DNA of 64,000 nucleotides, from contig NZ_QDFY01000001.1 of NCBI RefSeq assembly GCF_003347635.1, positions 620,001-684,000 on the forward strand. Direction: 5' to 3'. Position numbers and translations under genes: made by a program. The notes beneath the pieces were generated by a model. It had not been told where the DNA came from. It saw only the letters and a list, made by a program, of their open reading frames with translations, and did not search any database. Numbering within the stretch: the first letter of the stretch is position 1; each line of letters begins with the position of its first letter. Positions 62,874 through 64,000 of the stretch are shown in pieces. The DNA is from Sphingosinicella terrae. Its GTDB lineage: Bacteria > Pseudomonadota > Alphaproteobacteria > Sphingomonadales > Sphingomonadaceae.

Positions 62874-63251
62874 ATGTACGGCACAATCGGGCTCGTCGCC
62901 CATGACGACCGCAAGGACGATCTGGTGGAATGGGTGAGCTATTGGGCGGAGGCGCTCGGCGCCACCCGGATCTACGCGACCGGCACGACTGGAGGGCGGA
63001 TCGCCGCCGCCCTCCCCGCGCTCGACGTCACGTTGCTCAAGAGCGGGCCGCTCGGCGGCGATCAGCAGCTCGGCGCGCTGATCGCCGAGGAGCGGATCGA
63101 GGCCTTGGTCTTCTTCGTCGATGCGCTGTCGCCGCACCCGCACGACGTCGACGTCAAGGCCCTGATCCGCATGGCCACGCTCGCCGACATCCCGTTCGCC
63201 TGCAATCGGGCTACCGCGGATGCGATCATGAAGACGGCGGCGGCGGGCTGA
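62874..63251 (+). CDS. mgsA: Methylglyoxal synthase
   Basis: A 125-residue enzyme converting dihydroxyacetone phosphate to methylglyoxal and phosphate. GLVAHDDRKDDLVEW, YATGTTGG (phosphate site), LKSGPLGGDQQLGALIAE (catalytic Asp) and FFVDALSPHPHDVDVKAL are all family motifs. AAGGAGAAGGCG gives a good ribosome binding site. It is divergent from the TonB receptor. By family knowledge the methylglyoxal bypass relieves sugar-phosphate overload, which suits a sugar-uptake locus. Confidence 0.95.
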   Translation: MYGTIGLVAHDDRKDDLVEWVSYWAEALGATRIYATGTTGGRIAAALPALDVTLLKSGPLGGDQQLGALIAEERIEALVFFVDALSPHPHDVDVKALIRMATLADIPFACNRATADAIMKTAAAG

Positions 63252-63263
63252 CCGCGCGCCCCG

Positions 63264-64000
63264 TCACCATTCGGCGAAGCTGCCGTCGGCGTGGCGCCAG
63301 ACCGGATTGCGCCAGCGATGCCGGGTCCGGTCCGCTTCGCGAACGGCTTCCTCGTCGATTTCCACGCCGAGGCCCGGCCCGGAAGGGATCATGAGATGGC
63401 CGTCCACGGGGGTCAGCACGGCCGGATCGACGACGAAGTTCAGGAGATCGTGGCCTTCATTATAATGGATGCCCAGCGACATCTCCTGGATGATCACGTT
63501 GGGGCTGGTCGCCGCTAGCTGAAGGCAGGCAGCGAGCGCGAGCGGACCCAGCGGGCAATGCGGTGCGACGGCGACGTCGAAGCACTCCGCCATCGCCGCG
63601 ATCTTGCGGCATTCGGTGAGGCCGCCGGCATGGCTGAGATCGGGTTGGATGATGTCGACCGCGCCGCTCGCCAGGAACGGCTTGAAGTCCCAGCGCGAAT
63701 AGAGCCGCTCGCCGACCGCGATCGGCGTGCTGACGAGATTGGCGAGCTGGAGCAGCCCTTCCGGGTTTTCGGAGAGGATCGGCTCCTCGATGAACAGGAG
63801 TCCCAGCGGCTCGAGGAGCCGCGCCAGCTGCTTGGCCATCGGTCGATGGACGCGGCCGTGGAAATCGAGGCCGACGTCCATGCCTTCCGCCTGCGCCGCC
63901 TTCACCCTTTCCTCGACGTCGTTCAGCTTGGGGGCGACGAGATAATCGATCTCCGCGGTCGCGTTCATCTTCACGGCGGAGAAGCCCTGCTCGCGCCGTG
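63264..64000 (-). CDS. dgoD: D-galactonate dehydratase-type enolase superfamily protein (partial)
   Basis: The C-terminal ~245 residues of a mandelate-racemase-group enzyme; the 5' end lies beyond the window, and the frame continues past 64000 as RREQGFSAV-KMNA. Metal ligands are visible in GLDFHGRVH, FIEEPIL and VGERLYSRWD, and HCPLGPLALAACLQ follows. These motifs match DgoD, which turns D-galactonate into 2-keto-3-deoxygalactonate. Related sugar-acid dehydratases are possible. It is convergent with mgsA, 12 bases away. Confidence 0.88.
   Translation of the reverse strand, partial: RREQGFSAVKMNATAEIDYLVAPKLNDVEERVKAAQAEGMDVGLDFHGRVHRPMAKQLARLLEPLGLLFIEEPILSENPEGLLQLANLVSTPIAVGERLYSRWDFKPFLASGAVDIIQPDLSHAGGLTECRKIAAMAECFDVAVAPHCPLGPLALAACLQLAATSPNVIIQEMSLGIHYNEGHDLLNFVVDPAVLTPVDGHLMIPSGPGLGVEIDEEAVREADRTRHRWRNPVWRHADGSFAEW

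Overview
The window is 64 kb of GC-rich bacterial chromosome, most likely from a sphingomonad (Alphaproteobacteria, Sphingomonadales). This inference rests on the gene order rpsB-tsf-pyrH-frr-uppS-cdsA-dxr-rseP-bamA-skp-fabZ, the large TonB-dependent receptors, the alphaproteobacterial LexA box and the alphaproteobacterial type of FtsZ. No phage, integrase, transposase or CRISPR array was seen. Bases 1-62 hold only the leader of the first gene.

1-14 kb is a housekeeping block: phospholipid synthesis (psd, pssA), then translation, nucleotide, isoprenoid, lipid and outer-membrane assembly genes. Most of these overlap end to start. Convergent with pssA is a small membrane-protein gene preceded by a perfect LexA-type box. 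14-18.7 kb is a vitamin B12 uptake operon (btuB-F-C-D, minus strand) led by a cobalamin riboswitch. 18.7-20 kb holds L31, a GNAT acetyltransferase and a small secreted protein. 20-27 kb, all minus strand, reads cphA-iaaA-cphB (cyanophycin synthesis, dipeptide cleavage, polymer cleavage) followed by glutaryl-CoA dehydrogenase and a CoA-transferase. An FNR/FixK-like box lies upstream of cphA.

27-29.7 kb has a divergent pair, an mraZ-like repressor (with a small CxxC protein) and an ftsZ, away from any division/cell-wall cluster. Three copies of one octamer and several TTAA motifs lie between them. 29.8-42.4 kb is a signalling island. It holds a FixJ-like regulator fused to a FixL-like kinase whose phosphoacceptor His is replaced by Asp, a CheY-like protein, and on the minus strand a fully overlapping five-gene operon: YfiR-like protein, TonB receptor, HAMP hybrid kinase, REC-PAS-GGDEF-EAL protein, REC-PAS-kinase-REC protein. 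A periplasmic signal seems to be routed into c-di-GMP and phosphorelay outputs.

42.7-51.5 kb returns to housekeeping: tRNA-Ser, a lytic transglycosylase, a DD-carboxypeptidase, tmk, holB, metG, tatD, a metallo-hydrolase that seems to start at ATT, an aspartic protease and mazG. 51.8-64 kb ends with HdeD and a carbohydrate-utilization region: FadR-type regulator, aldose epimerase, GH43 and GH172 glycosidases, two tryptophan-halogenase-family flavoproteins, a TonB receptor, methylglyoxal synthase and a galactonate-dehydratase-type enolase cut by the window edge. It probably handles arabinose- and galactose-containing glycans.
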